A stretch of DNA of 59,683 bases. Source: Zygnema cylindricum (taxonomy: Eukaryota; Streptophyta; Zygnematophyceae; Zygnematales; Zygnemataceae). The position numbers and the translations under genes were made by a program. Numbering within the stretch: the first letter of the stretch is position 1; every line of letters starts with the position of its first letter. The notes beneath the pieces are model-generated. The model was not told the DNA's origin, did not search any database, and saw only the letters and a program-made list of their open reading frames with translations. Positions 23,260-36,389 of this stretch are shown here, piece by piece. The stretch is from positions 39,956 to 99,638 of the forward strand of contig JBBHKE010001720.1 in the NCBI GenBank assembly GCA_037447655.1, given 5' to 3'.

Positions 23260-23800
23260 CGCATACAACTTTTTTAAACTATACACTTAATAATGAAAAA
23301 AAATGGGCTACTGTAACATTAGTACCGTAAATAAAATACAATTTACGCGACATACTAATGTAAATTAAATTAACAATAACGAACGAACTCAAACAAAAAT
23401 CTAAAAGTAACTATGAGAAACAAATCAAAACTATTATGACAAAACTACATCACACCCTCATTTTCTATTTTACCAAACGATATCTCACCTCAGTTGGTTC
23501 ATTTCTGTTAATGGGATTAATAGGACTCGTTATACTATTTGTTGAACATGTACCATATCTCATCTGTTAATTATGCATTTTCTATTGTCGAAATTGGAAT
23601 ATTTATGGGTCTCATTGCATGGGATACCCAAAAGCTAAAAGGGGTGTATTATTACTATGAAAGTGGAGTAATGAGTAAAAAAAACAAGGAAAAAAAAACA
23701 AAAAAATAGGGTTAAAAGAGTGTAAAGATAAACCAAGAAGAAAATAAACAGATTAGATTACACAATAAAAAAATAAAAAAACAAGATATAAAAGCATAGA
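23260..23800. other. AT-rich spacer, nothing recognised
   Basis: There is no exon-like sequence, RNA gene or clear repeat between the tandem repeats and the C/T tract. Confidence 0.6.
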
Positions 23801-23804
23801 AACA

Positions 23805-24945
23805 ACCCTCCCTCCCTCTATCTCTCCCTCGCTCCTTCTCACCCTCCTTCTCTCTCACCCTCCATCCCTCACTCCCTCTTTCTTTTCAAATCAACCCTCC
23901 ATCCTTTTTGTTATCCCTTCCTCCCTCCCTCTATCCCTCCCTCCATATCTCCAACCCTCTTTACCTCCCTCCCTTCTCCTTTCTTTCCTCTCTCCTTCCC
24001 TCCCTCCCTCCGAATCTACCCTCCCTCCCTCTCTCTCTCTCCCTCCCTCTCTCACACACTCTCTTCTCTAACACCCTCCCTCTCTCCCTCCTTTCTTCCC
24101 TCCCTCCCTCCCAATTTGCCCTCCCTCCAACCCTCGTTCCCTCCCTCTCTCCCACCCTCCCTCCCTCTCTCCCTCTCTCTCTCTCCCTCTCTCTCCCTCC
24201 CTCTTTCTAACCCTCTCTTTTCTCTCTCACCCTTCTTCCCTCCCTCCCTCCCTCCTTTCCCCTTTCTCCCTCCCTCACTCCCTTCCTCCTTCTTTCCCTC
24301 CCTCCCAATCTGCCCTCCCTCCTTCCCTCTCTTCCTCCCTCCCTCCCTCTTTCTCACCCTCCCTCTTCTCTCTCGCATTCCCTCCCTCTCTCTCTCTCTC
24401 CCCCCCTCTCTCTGTCTCTCCCAATCTACCCTCATTCCCTCTTTTTATCCCTCGCTCTCCCCTCTATCCGTCCCTACCTATCTATTTCCCTCTTTACCTC
24501 CCTCCTTCCCTCCTAATTTGCCCTCCCACCCTCCCAATTTGCCCTCCCTCCATCCCTCTCAATCTGCCCTCATTCCCTCCCTCCCTCTCTATCTCCCTCC
24601 CTTTTCTCACCCTCCCTCTTTCCTCTCACCCTCCCTCCCTCCCTCCCTCTGTCTCTCCCTTTCTCCAAATCTACCCTCCCTCCCTCTTTTAATCCCTCTA
24701 TCTTTCCCTCTGTCTCTGCGTTCCTCCCTACCTCCCTCTCTCCCACCCTTCTTTCCTCCCTCTCTCCTTCCCTTTTTCCCTCACTCTTTCCTGTCTCACT
24801 TCTTCAGTCCTTCCTTAATTTCCCCTCCCTCTCTCCTTATCTACCCTCCCTTTCTCCCAATCTGCCCTCCCTCCCTCCTAATCTGCCCTCCCTCCCTCCT
24901 TCCCTCCCTCCCTTCCTCTTTCACTCTCTCTTTCTCTCTCTAAAC
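23805..24945. repeat. Long C/T tract, CCCTCCCT type with spaced AATCTGCCC words
   Basis: Over 1.1 kb of almost pure pyrimidine on the plus strand, punctuated by CCAATCTGCCCTCCC-like words (near 24110, 24305, 24535, 24560, 24855, 24880) that suggest an older unit structure. A smaller tract follows at 25100-25200. The long open frames here are artefacts. Confidence 0.9.
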
Positions 24946-25353
24946 AAAAAATTATTTAAAAAACGTTTTTAAATAACCTTATAAAAGATGAAAAACCTTT
25001 GAAAAAAACCTCGGATAAAGCCCTCAAACACAACTTCGGAAAACCTACGAAGAAACATAAAATAAAATTGGAAAAATAATTGTAAAAACATTGAAAAAAC
25101 TTCCTCCATCCCTCCCTCACTCCCTCAGTCCCTCCCCCACTCCCTCCCTCCTTCCGTCTCTCCCTCCTTCCACTGTCCTTCCATCCCTCTCTCTCTCATT
25201 TTCTATCAATTGCTCTCTCTCCCTTCTTTCTCCATTCTTCTCTCTTTATTAATCATCTTGTTTCCATCCCGTCCTCAATGTTTCCCTCTCTTCTTTACTC
25301 TTTCTTACTCTGTATTTTTTTCCAGCATTATATGTACCCTACTATGATTTTTC

Positions 25354-26600
25354 GTGGTTTTGTTGATTTTAAGGGTTATTTGCATTAGCCATTTTTTAAA
25401 TGGACCCTATTTTTTTCGGGAACACCATATTTTTCTGCAAAGAGGAAAATTCTTACTTACCTCATCGTCATACTACAACTGGTGCTTTTGCAAAAACGGT
25501 GGAGAAAATATATTAACAACCGGATGGTCAATGGGAAGAAAATGGTGGATTTTTCATAGATCTACTAGCTTTTGGGACGACATTTGTAACACACTATATG
25601 GTAGAATGTCGGCAATCAAAATTGTGACTAACAATGGAAAAGGCATTTTCGTAAAAGGTTACAAACTTTCGAAAGTTTGTGTTGATGTTAACACCATTCA
25701 TTCAAAAACGTCACACCAACTATCACGATGCCATATATATCAATAAAGCATATGTTGGGTGCTTTACCGTTTGGCTCACAACACGTCTTTATTGGCGTTA
25801 TCAGAAAAAATTTGCATAGAGATTTCAAAAATCACTAATTACACTGAAGATATTTGTTCTGTACTAGCGGGCCCCTTTGACACCACTTTTATTCAACTGC
25901 TGCATGGACCAGAGTTACAAGAATTCACCAATGGTTTCAAGGATTTAACCGGAATATCACAAATTGGCGAGGTAATCGATCAAATGCCTATATTTTTTTC
26001 GAGGGGACCCATAGAAACCGCATTTGAGTATTTCGATCGTTTAAGAAGACATAACGTGGCCCCCTCAAGCAATTTGCAACCACGTTTTCTATTTTGAGAT
26101 GTTTTTTGTGACGGACAGGGCTCAACACACGTCTCCACGATATTCCAAGCCTCCTCAATCTACACTCGTCTACTATACTGCCAAATTCTCAAAGAGACGG
26201 TTAAGGAAATTTGTGACACTAGAGTTTGGCCCGTGATGATTAGGGATGCCGCGTATCCACTATCTAATTTTTTGATCAAAGTGTATAAAACAATATAAAA
26301 GAATTGTAGAGAAGCAAAGAAAATGCTTTCGATAAAGCATTATCAATTCGGTGAGTTCGTACAGAGATGTTGTATGACGTTTTGAAAGGGCGATGGGGCA
26401 TATTGAGAGGCATACCGGTTAAGGATGAAATGGTTCCACCTGTTGCTGTTGCATGTTGTGTTTTACACAACTTTTTCATTCTCAACGTAGAACCACTGCA
26501 TGTACGGTGGAGGCAAAATCGGATGCGGGATGCTGAAAACGATGTGACACCACTTTCTCGAGGTAGGAGGAGCACGGTGAGAGACTCGTTATTTCGTTAA
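25354..26600 (+). pseudogene. Degenerate PIF/Harbinger-family transposase
   Basis: This is the relic of a DNA transposase (DDE_Tnp_4 type, nuclear). Residues from about 25759 read LYRLAHNTSLLALSEKICIE, then LTGISQIGEVIDQMPI, which fits the helix-turn-helix and the first catalytic Asp region (normally GAIDGTH). It continues YFDRLRRHNVA, an in-frame stop at 26095, then GSTHVSTIFQASS and RDAAYPLSNFL (second Asp). After a frame change near 26280 it ends EMLYDVLKGRWGILR (catalytic Glu) and ACCVLHNFF. The order and spacing match the family. At least one stop and one frameshift mean it is dead as drawn. Sequence from 25354 to 25750 may be an N-terminal or accompanying part, and I could not identify it. 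No terminal inverted repeats were defined. Confidence 0.85.
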
Positions 26601-26639
26601 TTTTGTAATGACGATGATGTTGTGACCAAATATGACGAA

Positions 26640-28757
26640 GAGGATGAATGATTTGTCTCGAAACGCTAAGATTATGAGGGTTTGATTTTCTATGTCACAC
26701 AAGGAAACATTTGAATTTTACCAAAATCACAAAAATGGAAAATTTTCGTTCGGCTGAAATTCATTATAATCATTCAGTAAGTGTTGGTCAGCCATTTCAG
26801 TGTAGTCAACCAACAAATTAAGAACAGGTGGACGATATGGCAAAGCGATACATAATGTATATTTTATCCATAAGTATCCATCATCGATGCAAACCATAAC
26901 AATTTGTTCTTCAGTTGCTGTGAGTTAGATAGTTGGGGTTCAAAAGTGGTTCGAACCTCTGAGTATGTAACAACTCACTAGTGGACTCTCAATTATGCAT
27001 TAGATAAAGAGCATCTTAGAACTCATCTTAGATCAATCATTGATCAAATATCTATATTAGATTACAAAACAAATCCAACAAAAAACTATCTTTAATAATA
27101 TGTTTGTTTTGCTTGTTCTTTGTATTATTGATGTCGTAACATTCTTTCGTTGTTCATATTTTGGTCTGTTAATAAACACATATAATAACTATTTTTCAAC
27201 AAATTACAACCATTGTTCGCTTAATAGTCGAGCTTGATTTGTCCGCCTTTTTTTTTGTTGACTGCATATCAACAACAAGTATTCGTTAGGATAATTCACA
27301 TTTTATTAGGCTTTTATTTTATTTGACACCATTTTATTTGACTTCTTGTATTTTATTTTTCAAAAACAATAGGTTGTTTGATCGTTTGTTTTTTACAAAA
27401 AAAAATTGTTTTTTATATTTGTAGCCGTTCAAAATCATACCTCATAAATTATCTTTTTAAATGTCAACACCATGTTTAAAGCATTCCAACCTGCCTCATT
27501 TTTTGCTTTCGACGCCTTTGTTTGTGTCTCAAGTTCGCGAGTTTTTGCCTCTGGTTCGCGAATTAACAACAAAGGATTTTTTTTTTCGTTTTTTTTTTTT
27601 TTTGCTCTTTTTTTTTTTTCATCCGCATATTTGCAGCTGATCTCAAACGCGAGTCTCTACTCTTTATATCTATTTGTGCCTTTTTGGCATCTTTCTTTTT
27701 TAATCTACGTAATTAAAAGTTCGCTTTTTAATGATCTCGTTATTTCCCCTATTTCAATTTGTTTTCTTTTGATGGGTTTATTCCTCTAAAGATATCCACT
27801 CCTCTGTCGTTGTTCAAAATGTTGGATAATTCTTCGTGTAGCATTAACATCCGCGGGCTTTTGGTTGGTGGGATTTAGAGGCGGTCATTGGGTAATCACG
27901 GGAATTTATATCTTCCTCTTTAGTGCAAGCCTCCTCTAACATTTCTTCGATTTCATCTTTCTTTTTTTCATCACTAACTTTATTAAAACACAACTCATTA
28001 GCTATTATAAATGAGTAAAAATGCTCCTTAGCTCACTACTCTCTTTCCACGCACTCGTACTCTTGAATCTATATTTTCCTCTAGTTCTAACTATCTTATT
28101 ATTTTCCCCTATCTCGTGTTGTGGACTGCCCTCACTTGTAAACTTGTTTGATTTTCCAAATTGATCATCTATTTGTTTGTTTTTCTGCCTTTTCTCTTTT
28201 TTTTTCCTCTCCCAACTCTCGAACAACTCCATTTTTCTCTCTTTTAATCCCGTTATGTCGAATCTCCCTTGTAAAATTTGTCTAATATATAAATAAAAGT
28301 TCCAACTAGACTTATTACAATTATTTGTTCTTCCATAATCTCTGATATGTATTTTCCTTTGATCATTTACATTTGCTAACATGGGACCAACGTTTTATTT
28401 TTGCTATTTGGCACCTATAAGAAGTTCTTCACTGTTTTTTCCTGATGTTTTTTAGTGTAGTGTATTCGAGGTTATTTTTGGAATTTGCCCCAACAGACTA
28501 AAAGGACCTGTAGTTCGTCATTTGACCAACGGTCACGATGCAAGTCCTCTTTGTTTAGAACATCGTATAGGGTCGCTTTTTGTAATAATTGACTAGATGT
28601 CGGCAGATCGGTTACGTGGTAATCTATTTGTATACTTAAGACCGTTGAAATTCAACTTTTGAATCATTGAGAATGAGGGAGGGAGGGAGGGGAAGAGGGA
28701 ACAAAAGAGGGAGAGAGGAAGGGAAAGGAGAGATCAGGGCAACATAGACGAGGAAAG
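26640..28757. other. AT-rich intergenic region, no gene recognised
   Basis: It contains T-rich runs (27580-27620) and short unrelated frames. The region just 3' of the transposase could include the element's end. I see no exon with domain resemblance. Confidence 0.6.
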
Positions 28758-29021
28758 ATGAAAACACGATCAAATCGCCATCAGGCGTCGAACGCATCAG
28801 ATCCAGTCGAAAGGCGTCAAGCGGGCAAACGTCGATCTCATCGATCCGTTCAGATCAATCGGATCCGGGCGATCGGTCAGTCGAGATCGAATGGGGATAT
28901 CGGAATCTTCCGAGATAAAGGGAAAAAAAAAAATCAGATCATAAAAATCGTCGATACTCAACTCGCTCGAACGGTCCGCCAATCGAGCGTGATTGTTGTT
29001 TATCTAGAGGGAACAGCGTAA
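28758..29021 (+). other. CpG- and GATC-rich island with an 87-codon reading frame
   Basis: About ten GATC words and many CG dinucleotides occur within roughly 230 bp, in contrast to the AT-rich surroundings. The plus-strand frame is Arg/Ser/Ile-rich (begins MKTRSNRHQASNAS) and resembles no family that I know. It could be a promoter island, a small gene or a mobile-element leader. A purine tract precedes it (28675-28735). Confidence 0.35.
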
Positions 29022-30364
29022 CATATTATATTCATTTTACTCACCTCAGTGTTGTTCACCGCTTGGGAAGGGATTTAGGTAGGGGTACAAAAATTAGTGT
29101 TGTTTTACTAACATCTTTCGAACAATAATCTGCATCACAGTTTAAACATATAATTTTAGAGTGTAAAATTATTTTTTACGTGAATAATAGAACCATATAA
29201 AAAAAAAGATTTAAAAAAAACATTTAGGATAATGTCGATTGTCTCACTTAAGTCCCAAACTATTTCACCAGTTGATAACACAATTCAGTGTCCAACAAGA
29301 TAAAATACCAAATAAAAAACATATTTTAATAATAAAAAACCATGGTAAAATTGTTAACATAAAAATGCGTCAAAAAAATATGGGCTATTTTGTAATGTAA
29401 CCATTTTTTGTTATTTTGTAGCATCTATATTTTGTATAAAATGCGAAGGACGTTAATATAATTAATAATACTTTTATCGCTATAATGTGGAATAAAAGAA
29501 TAATATACAACTTAATATTCGGCGTAAAAGTCTAATGAAAAAAATAAAGATAGTTTAGAAATTTTTGTTTTGCATCATGACTTTTGGTTTTATGTAAACT
29601 TTGGATGTAAATGTTACTTTAAAATTATTTTAAGTCTTAGTGTTAAAAATATTATAAATTAGTTGAATTAATACGGAGTGTGTTGTACAATGTAAATCAA
29701 TAAACTAAAACTTTAATTGTAACTACTACACTGGGTTATGTAAATGGTATTTTTTTTTCTAGGTTTTTATGCATAATTAATTATCTTATGGTAAATATGT
29801 AAAAAATAAGCTATTAAAAAAACTTAATATGTCACTTTTTATCTTTATTTTATAGTTTTCAAAAATTCAACACTTTGAAACAATGGCAATTACATCTATA
29901 GTTGAATAGATAATGTAGGTTAAAAAAAAAACAATTAACTTTTTAGAATTAAGGTTTTATTTATATCTTTTATTATTTGGGATATAAAAATATACCGATT
30001 ACTTTATAATGGCTCTAATTTTTTTATTGTTTTCGAATTATTAGTATAATTTTTAAGGTAAAAAGAAAGTGAAGGAAAAATAAAATAAAAAAAAGAACGG
30101 TTAATATTAATTTTAGGGTGAAAATAAGGTAAAAGAAGAGAGGAAAATAAAGGAAAGGTAAGTAAAATTTTAAGAATAAAAAAAAAGTGAAAGTAGAGAG
30201 GAAAAAAAAAAAAAAGACAAGTTTTATTTTCATGGTAAAAAGAAAACGAAAAACCGAAAAGAAAAGAAAGTAACAAAAAAGTAAAACTATGGTTTAAACA
30301 TAACTATACACATTGTTTATTTTTGTCGCCACTTTTTTTTTCAAGTATGGTTTGTTGGTGTTTT
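29022..30364. other. AT-rich region, nothing recognised
   Basis: A- and T-rich sequence with no coding signal on either strand. Lys/Phe-rich frames near 30000-30280 are homopolymer artefacts. Confidence 0.7.
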
Positions 30365-30367
30365 TTT

Positions 30368-30640
30368 TTTTTTTTGCGCGTCTTTTTTGTTTGGAGGTCT
30401 CGATCGGTCACCTTAGAAAAATAATATATTATTGTACGGTTGAAACAAGATGGTTTAGTACAGACGAATTTGAGTCATCGGCAACTAATCGTACAGCAAC
30501 ATGAATCAGATCGCGACGTTTTTGTTGACAAGAGATGACGTCAAGGGCGATTCACGTCCAAACAAAAAAAAATACATTCACTTCTTTATCTCATCCGTCA
30601 TCTATTTTTAGTGTGAATCGTGCAATAATGATGACTTGCA
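30368..30640 (+). repeat. Dispersed repeat, copy 1 of a direct pair
   Basis: It shares ordered words with 36645-36940 in the same orientation: GGTCTCGATCGGTCACCTT, GACGAATTTGAGTCATCG, ATCGCGACGTTTTTGTTGAC, GATGACGTCA, GGCGATTCACGTCCAA and CTCATCCGTCA. The similarity may reach further left into a GAAAAGAAAAG-rich flank. The two copies are 6.3 kb apart. The type of element is unknown. Confidence 0.85.
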
Positions 30641-31149
30641 ATTGTGGGGTAAGCATGCTCTCTTCTTATTTACCGTCTTTCAACAACAATCCGCACTAAA
30701 TCATAGCCTTTCTTGCGTAACCTATCCGTTCATGTCTTTCATTGCGTTGACTTCGTCAATTGAATCACGAGCCAACTTAAGGAAGAATGCTTTTTCGGGC
30801 ATGACCAACTTTTGCCACTCGGATGGGACCACCCTTGCTTTTCAATCCCGTTTATTTTCTAACTCTCTTATTTTTTCGACCGAACCACTTTAATCTTGGT
30901 AATTACGAAAGAGTCGGCGGGTTGCACGAGGTGAGTAGCACACGGAGGGAAAAAGTGGAGAATTCTCCTCTTGGCGAGTAAAACTCAGCTCAATTCTTCG
31001 AAATTACTATGCCCGCCACAATTGTCAAGAAATAACTCACGGCTATCACGATCTCTTTCGGAAGACCTCAACTTTTTTATCTATTTCGGGAATAAGGTTT
31101 TATTTTCCACCTTTTAGGGTTTATTCGATAGAAAACTCCTACAGTCGTA

Positions 31150-31645
31150 AAAATTAGAGGATACGGGGAGAGGGTGAGTCACATGAGAGGGAGAGGGAGA
31201 GGGGTGAGAAAGAGTATGGAGAGGGAGAGGGAGAGGGATGAGAAAGAGTATGGAGAGGGAAAAGGAGAGAATGAGACAATGGAGAAATAATAGTGGGGGT
31301 GGAGTGAGTGGGGAGAGAGAGAGGATGGAGAGCGATACAATGAGGGAGAGAGAGTAGAAGAGGAGGGAAAGATATAGAGTAAGAGAAGGGAGGGCGATAA
31401 AAAGGGAAGAAGAGAGGGAGGATCGAGAAGGAAAGCGAGTGGAAAAGAGGTGAGAGGTAGAGGAGGGAGAGAGGAAGAGAGTGGGATAGAAAGATATATA
31501 GAAAGGGTAGAGGGAGAGAGATAAAAAGGACGAAGAATAGGGAGGATGGAGAGGGGAAGAGGGGAGAGAGAGAGGAGACCGACAAAGGGGGGAGAGGGAA
31601 AGATAGTGAGTGAAAGGGGGAGGGGGGAAGGGGATGAGGAGTCAT
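31150..31645. repeat. Purine-only tract (GGGAGAGA type)
   Basis: About 500 bp of G/A-rich DNA on the plus strand. Minus-strand Ser/Leu/Pro frames across it are artefacts. The flanks (30640-31150 and 31650-32790) show no gene. Confidence 0.9.
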
Positions 31646-32794
31646 AACAAAACAATAGAAAACGGTAAAACATATTTTCATAGAGAGAACTACTTGAAGA
31701 ATAGAGGAAAAAAATGACGATGATGAATAAAACGTCAAAGATGAAAATTGAATGAAACTTACCCGGTAAGTCGTCGAGAAGGCTTTTTATCGGGTAATAT
31801 CGGTTGCGGTTTGTGAATATTATAATTGGAGTCTCGATTCGTGTGTTCACTCCTCTCGTGAGTCGTACCATCAATGCCATCGACTCTCTATTGCCCACAA
31901 CGTTACATATTTGACAACCTCATCGCCGCAAAAACCTAAGGTTTTTTGTTGTCCATATCTACAATTACATGGGACTCGTCTATGTTCTCCACCAAATCTT
32001 CGTTGAACGACCTAATATCTACAAAAAAATCGAAAAAAAAATATGAAAACAAAACACAAGTAGGTATAATGAAAGGCAACAATGTTGGTTAACATTTTTG
32101 TCATCTTTAAAAATAAAGGGGTTAATAAGACAACAAATGATTTTTTTACATTCATTGTGCTCGACAAGCACGGAAAACAAAGAAAGTGAAACATTTAATA
32201 CAAAGCAAAGCAATAAAGGGAAGGAAATTACGAGGCTTACTAGAGAGAAATCATTTTTTTAATACTCCTATGTGATATGCTAAGGTTTTCTCTATGTATT
32301 TTTCTTTTTTTGGACTTAATTGTAGTTTGCCTTTTTGAGCTCGAGCGACAATATTATGTTTTTTGAAAAAACGTTGAATACAACAACTTGTGATTTTAAT
32401 CTCAATCGCTCTACAATTCTCGTCGACAAATTCTGACGCACGCTTTTATATCATTCGCTCAATGATGTTATTCGCTATATTTCCCACAATAACCGTCGAT
32501 ATTTTCATGCCCGGCTTTTGGAAACGGTAGAATTCATCCATTAAATCTTTGTAAACCTTCGTCACCCATGGTAATTTTTTCATGTTTTTTCACGATAAAG
32601 CCTTCGTTAATGCCACGCTTCTCTTTCTAAAAATCGAAAAAAATAGGGTGCGTGTAGTTTCCCTTATCCCTTTAAGGTTCGCCACCTATTTTACCCACCA
32701 CCACATTGCTTTCTAGAATTCTTCAATTGGAGCAAGACAAAAAAAAAAGTGAGTGAAAATGTAAATAAAAAGTGTAAAACTGTGCAGATTTAGA

Positions 32795-32945
32795 ATTGAT
32801 TCAGCGACGAGGACATGTCGTCGCTAATTCAGCGACGACCAGTTGTCGTCGCTAATTCGGCGACGATTAGTAGTCGTCGCTAAATTAGCGACCACCGACA
32901 GTCGTCGCTAATTTAGCGATCACCAGTTGTCGTGTCTGTAAAAGA
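32795..32945. repeat. Tandem array of short palindromes, AGCGACGAC-loop-GTCGTCGCT
   Basis: Between four and five units of about 32 bp. Each is itself an inverted repeat with AGCGACGA or a variant on the left, a 4-6 base loop, and TCGTCGCT on the right, joined by AATT or AATTC spacers. A related unit, CAGCGACAAGTGGAATTTGT, lies near 32968. Similar words are familiar from subterminal repeats of plant DNA transposons, but no transposase was found next to it. Confidence 0.85.
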
Positions 32946-33249
32946 AAACCTAGGGAGACTGAAGGCTCAGCGACAAGTGGAATTTGTCGTTGGTTTACCA
33001 AGGAGGCGCTGTCATTGCTATAGTTAGCAAACACGAGAAAATAAAAAAAAAAATGTGAGTAAGCGGGTCGGCGACGACAAAAAAAGAAGTGAAGGAAAAG
33101 TGAATAATTGTGGAAAGCACAAACATACAGATTACCGGTTTTTTTTTTTACAACTCTCTCGTGAGCCTTGTCATTTTATCTAGTTGGGCTGCAAATTGCC
33201 GAGTGAGTGACTTAATTATTTGTGGTAAATCCTTTTTTCTAGGTGGTGA

Positions 33250-33780
33250 AGAGGAGATAATCGGACGCCGAACCCTTGAGATTTCACATAGACGGCGACG
33301 TCTCACTTCAAGGTTTCGGAATTTATATAGTACCGTGGTACGAGTCGCTCGGAGAACCATTACCTCGGGAGTTTTTCGACTATACTAAAGGATGGTATTA
33401 TTGTGAAACCGCAATAGCCGGAGAACATTCACACGAAAATCGTCCTCCTCGTGAACAATCCACGTTAGCCGATGTTCTGCCAGATAGAATTATCGTATGT
33501 GAGCAAACGTCGAGTCTCGATTTGCACCTGCGACGAAAAGACATGTAAAATGAGTGTTGACATCCACGGGGATGTCGCAAATTTCCGAACGAGGATTTTT
33601 TTGGGGTTTAGAGACCGTGGTTCACCGTACCTCCAATGTTTCGGCCATTCGACACCCAAAATATAATGATCGGCCCGAAAAATAAAACTGTCTATTTTCT
33701 CTTCTCCCATGGGAGGAGGAAAATACCAATCCGGATCCTCAACTCGGTAGGGAGTTTGAGGGCCTTGATTACCCATTATA
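33250..33780. other. Possible decayed coding remnant
   Basis: Overlapping frames with normal residue composition occur on both strands (plus 33276-33548, 90 residues; minus 33465-33776, 103 residues with DPDWYFPPPMGEEKIDSFIF). I recognise no family. Position among transposon-like repeats suggests element debris and not a host gene. Confidence 0.25.
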
Positions 33781-33799
33781 ATGTTTTTCTTCCTATTCG

Positions 33800-36379
33800 G
33801 TGTGGAGGCGACTCGAACACGTTGTCGTCATCCTCGTATTCGTTCTTCCGTTGTCATCTCTCGCTATTCGGATTTTAATTGTCATCGGTGGCGAGCTTAT
33901 CCACATCTTTTTAGACCCGAATAAACGTGGATTGTTCTACTTCGGTGGTATGCTTGTATTCCGACAGTTCATTGCCATCCACGATCCTCTCGTCGCTACA
34001 AGAAGATGAGGGGACGTACTCCTTGTCGCTCCAATCACTAACTTTCCATTTCTATTTTGTTATCTCTCTCTTCATCTCTAACTTTTTATGTGCATCACTC
34101 CCCCTCTTTGCTCGCCGCCTCTTTTTCTCCACTTTCTTCACTTTATCGTGCTATCTTTTCTCTTCCTCACTCTATGTCTTATCTTTCTTCCCCACCTCAC
34201 ATTCGACCTTTTTTTCGCTCTTATCAAAAATCCTAACTTTTTTTTACACTCTTCCTCCTCCTCTCTACTCTTCTCCGCGCCTCACTTCTATCCCCCTCTT
34301 TGCTCAATGTCTTATCTTCTTTCCCCAGCTTATCTTCTTTTTTTTTCGCTCTTTAAAAAAACCCTAAAAAAAAAATTAACTCTTTTTTTTCTCCTCTCTA
34401 ATCTCACCTCAGCTCATCTTCTACCTCTTTTTCGCTCTTAAAAAAAAACTAAAATTCATTTTGACTCACCTCTTTCTCCTCCCTAATCTCACCTAAATTG
34501 ATGCATTTTTTTCCTTTATTTCTGTCTTTCTTTTTTCCCATCCAATGGCTAACAAGGTTGCCACCTCTTTTTGCCTCGCTAACTCTTCCGCGGTGGCCGT
34601 AACTAGTGGAAGAAAATGAAGGCGAAAATCTATCACAGTACGTGGTTGCCTAATTGGTTGGTTGCTGCCCTCCATAACGAAGCCTCACAGACGCGTGTGA
34701 AAAAGAAATGAAAAAGCCGCGGCTGCGAATTTTAGAGGAAAAGACAAAATGTTGTAACCTAAAATGACATTTCAGACCTGTAGTACTACGAATTCGTGCG
34801 ATGGGTACTTACACTATGTATAGCAGGTACGGAATGAAGTCGTCGCCCCCGCGATGATTTCAACCATTCCTACACTGGGGCGATGAAACGAACGATAAGG
34901 TCTACATTTTTTAATACGCAATTCCCACATTGGGCGTCGTCGTCTGTTCGATGTTTTTTAGATTTTACATTTAAGCAACGACCGGACGTTAAACAGGCAC
35001 GTACATTTTTTTTGAAACTTCCAACGTTGAGGCGACGACGCATTGTCGTAGCCTTTTTGATATCTCCAACCTTTGACAACGTTCTAATATATTCGCTTGT
35101 TGGTCACAATATTGAGGCGACCCAACACAATATTGAAGCGACGACCAGTCCAGTGGTTTCCACTCATAGTAAAAATTGCGACGAGAGGCCACATCGTCTT
35201 ATTTAATGACGGTGCACAAACACCCATCATAACAACACGAGGTAAAGGGGGGGGGGGGTGGGGCATACACAAATGTACAAAATGAGGGGGAGATAAAAAA
35301 TATGATATATTCAATATGGCAAATTAAACAAGAAACAATGGGAGCGAGCGGCACACAATGTAGGCAACCGAGAATCGCTATATAAATGTAAGGAGGAATG
35401 GAATAACATGTACTTGTGGAATACACCCGCGTAAAATGTTGGGGAAACTTTTTGAAGGTCCTCGAGATGAGCATTTCCTCTCCATTTGCATGGCAATCAG
35501 CGATCATCCAATTGATTACTCGAAGTCACGTAATCTTTGTTGAAACGTGCTGAATTTTACGGTTCGACACCGGGGATGTTCCCGTACTTTTTAGGAGGTG
35601 AGTCCACAAGAGGCTTTACGTTGGGTGTTCGCATTTCGTCACTCGGTGGGTGGGGTCTTTGGGTTTCACTCCAACCCATCTCTTCCTCGGCCTTAGATGG
35701 CAAAAATTCAGCCGAAGCTATTTTTCGCCGCAAAAGAGATAGTAATGGGCCACATATTTGTAGAAAATAAGCAAGCGTTTTGGGCAAGAAATGATATAAA
35801 GCAAATAATAAGGATGCAAAAGCCAAGCTAAATGGAGATTGTGGAAAGACTGGGCCATTGTTGGCCTGAACGCCTGATAAATATACCAAGTAAAAAGAGA
35901 GTTTTGGGATAAAAAAGCGGGAAACCTTTCCCCAAACTTTCGGTGTTCAAAATTTGAATTTTAATATTTTGAATGACAATGAATTATCCAAATTTTTAAA
36001 ACGACACAGTGCAAGCGGGAAAGTTTCAAAATTTGCGTCAGTTTTGGGTGAAGGACAATGCACATGGTAGGCGATGGACGATTTTCATGAAAGAGCTATG
36101 GTAAACGCTGCTGTTGATTGAATGTACGAATCCTTTTTGGAATGGCAGCGAGTATGACAGTCTGTTTGTGTCACGTTGTGCGGGAGCCGTAATGTTTGCG
36201 TGGATATGAAATTGGCCACGTGTAATTTTGGACGACCAATCACATTACGCGTGAGACGAGGTGGTTGTTGAGATTGTACATTTTGGACCAATTTAGAATA
36301 AACGTTTACTCTAATACATCATATCGTTAATGTTAATACCGGTTACAAGCCGAAAAGACGAATGGGAGTGCAATTTTTT
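33800..36379. other. Repeat-rich region without a recognised gene
   Basis: A C/T-rich stretch (34050-34500) with repeated CTTTTTCGCTCTTAAAAA words, a G run at about 35245-35262, and otherwise mixed sequence. Several 60-110-codon frames appear on both strands and overlap one another, with no domain that I can name. Confidence 0.5.
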
Positions 36380-36389
36380 NNNNNNNNNN
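36380..36389. other. Assembly gap (10 N)
   Basis: Ten unresolved bases follow a T run. The gap size is a placeholder or a low-quality join, so continuity between the 30-36 kb repeats and the gene to the right is not certain. Confidence 0.99.
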
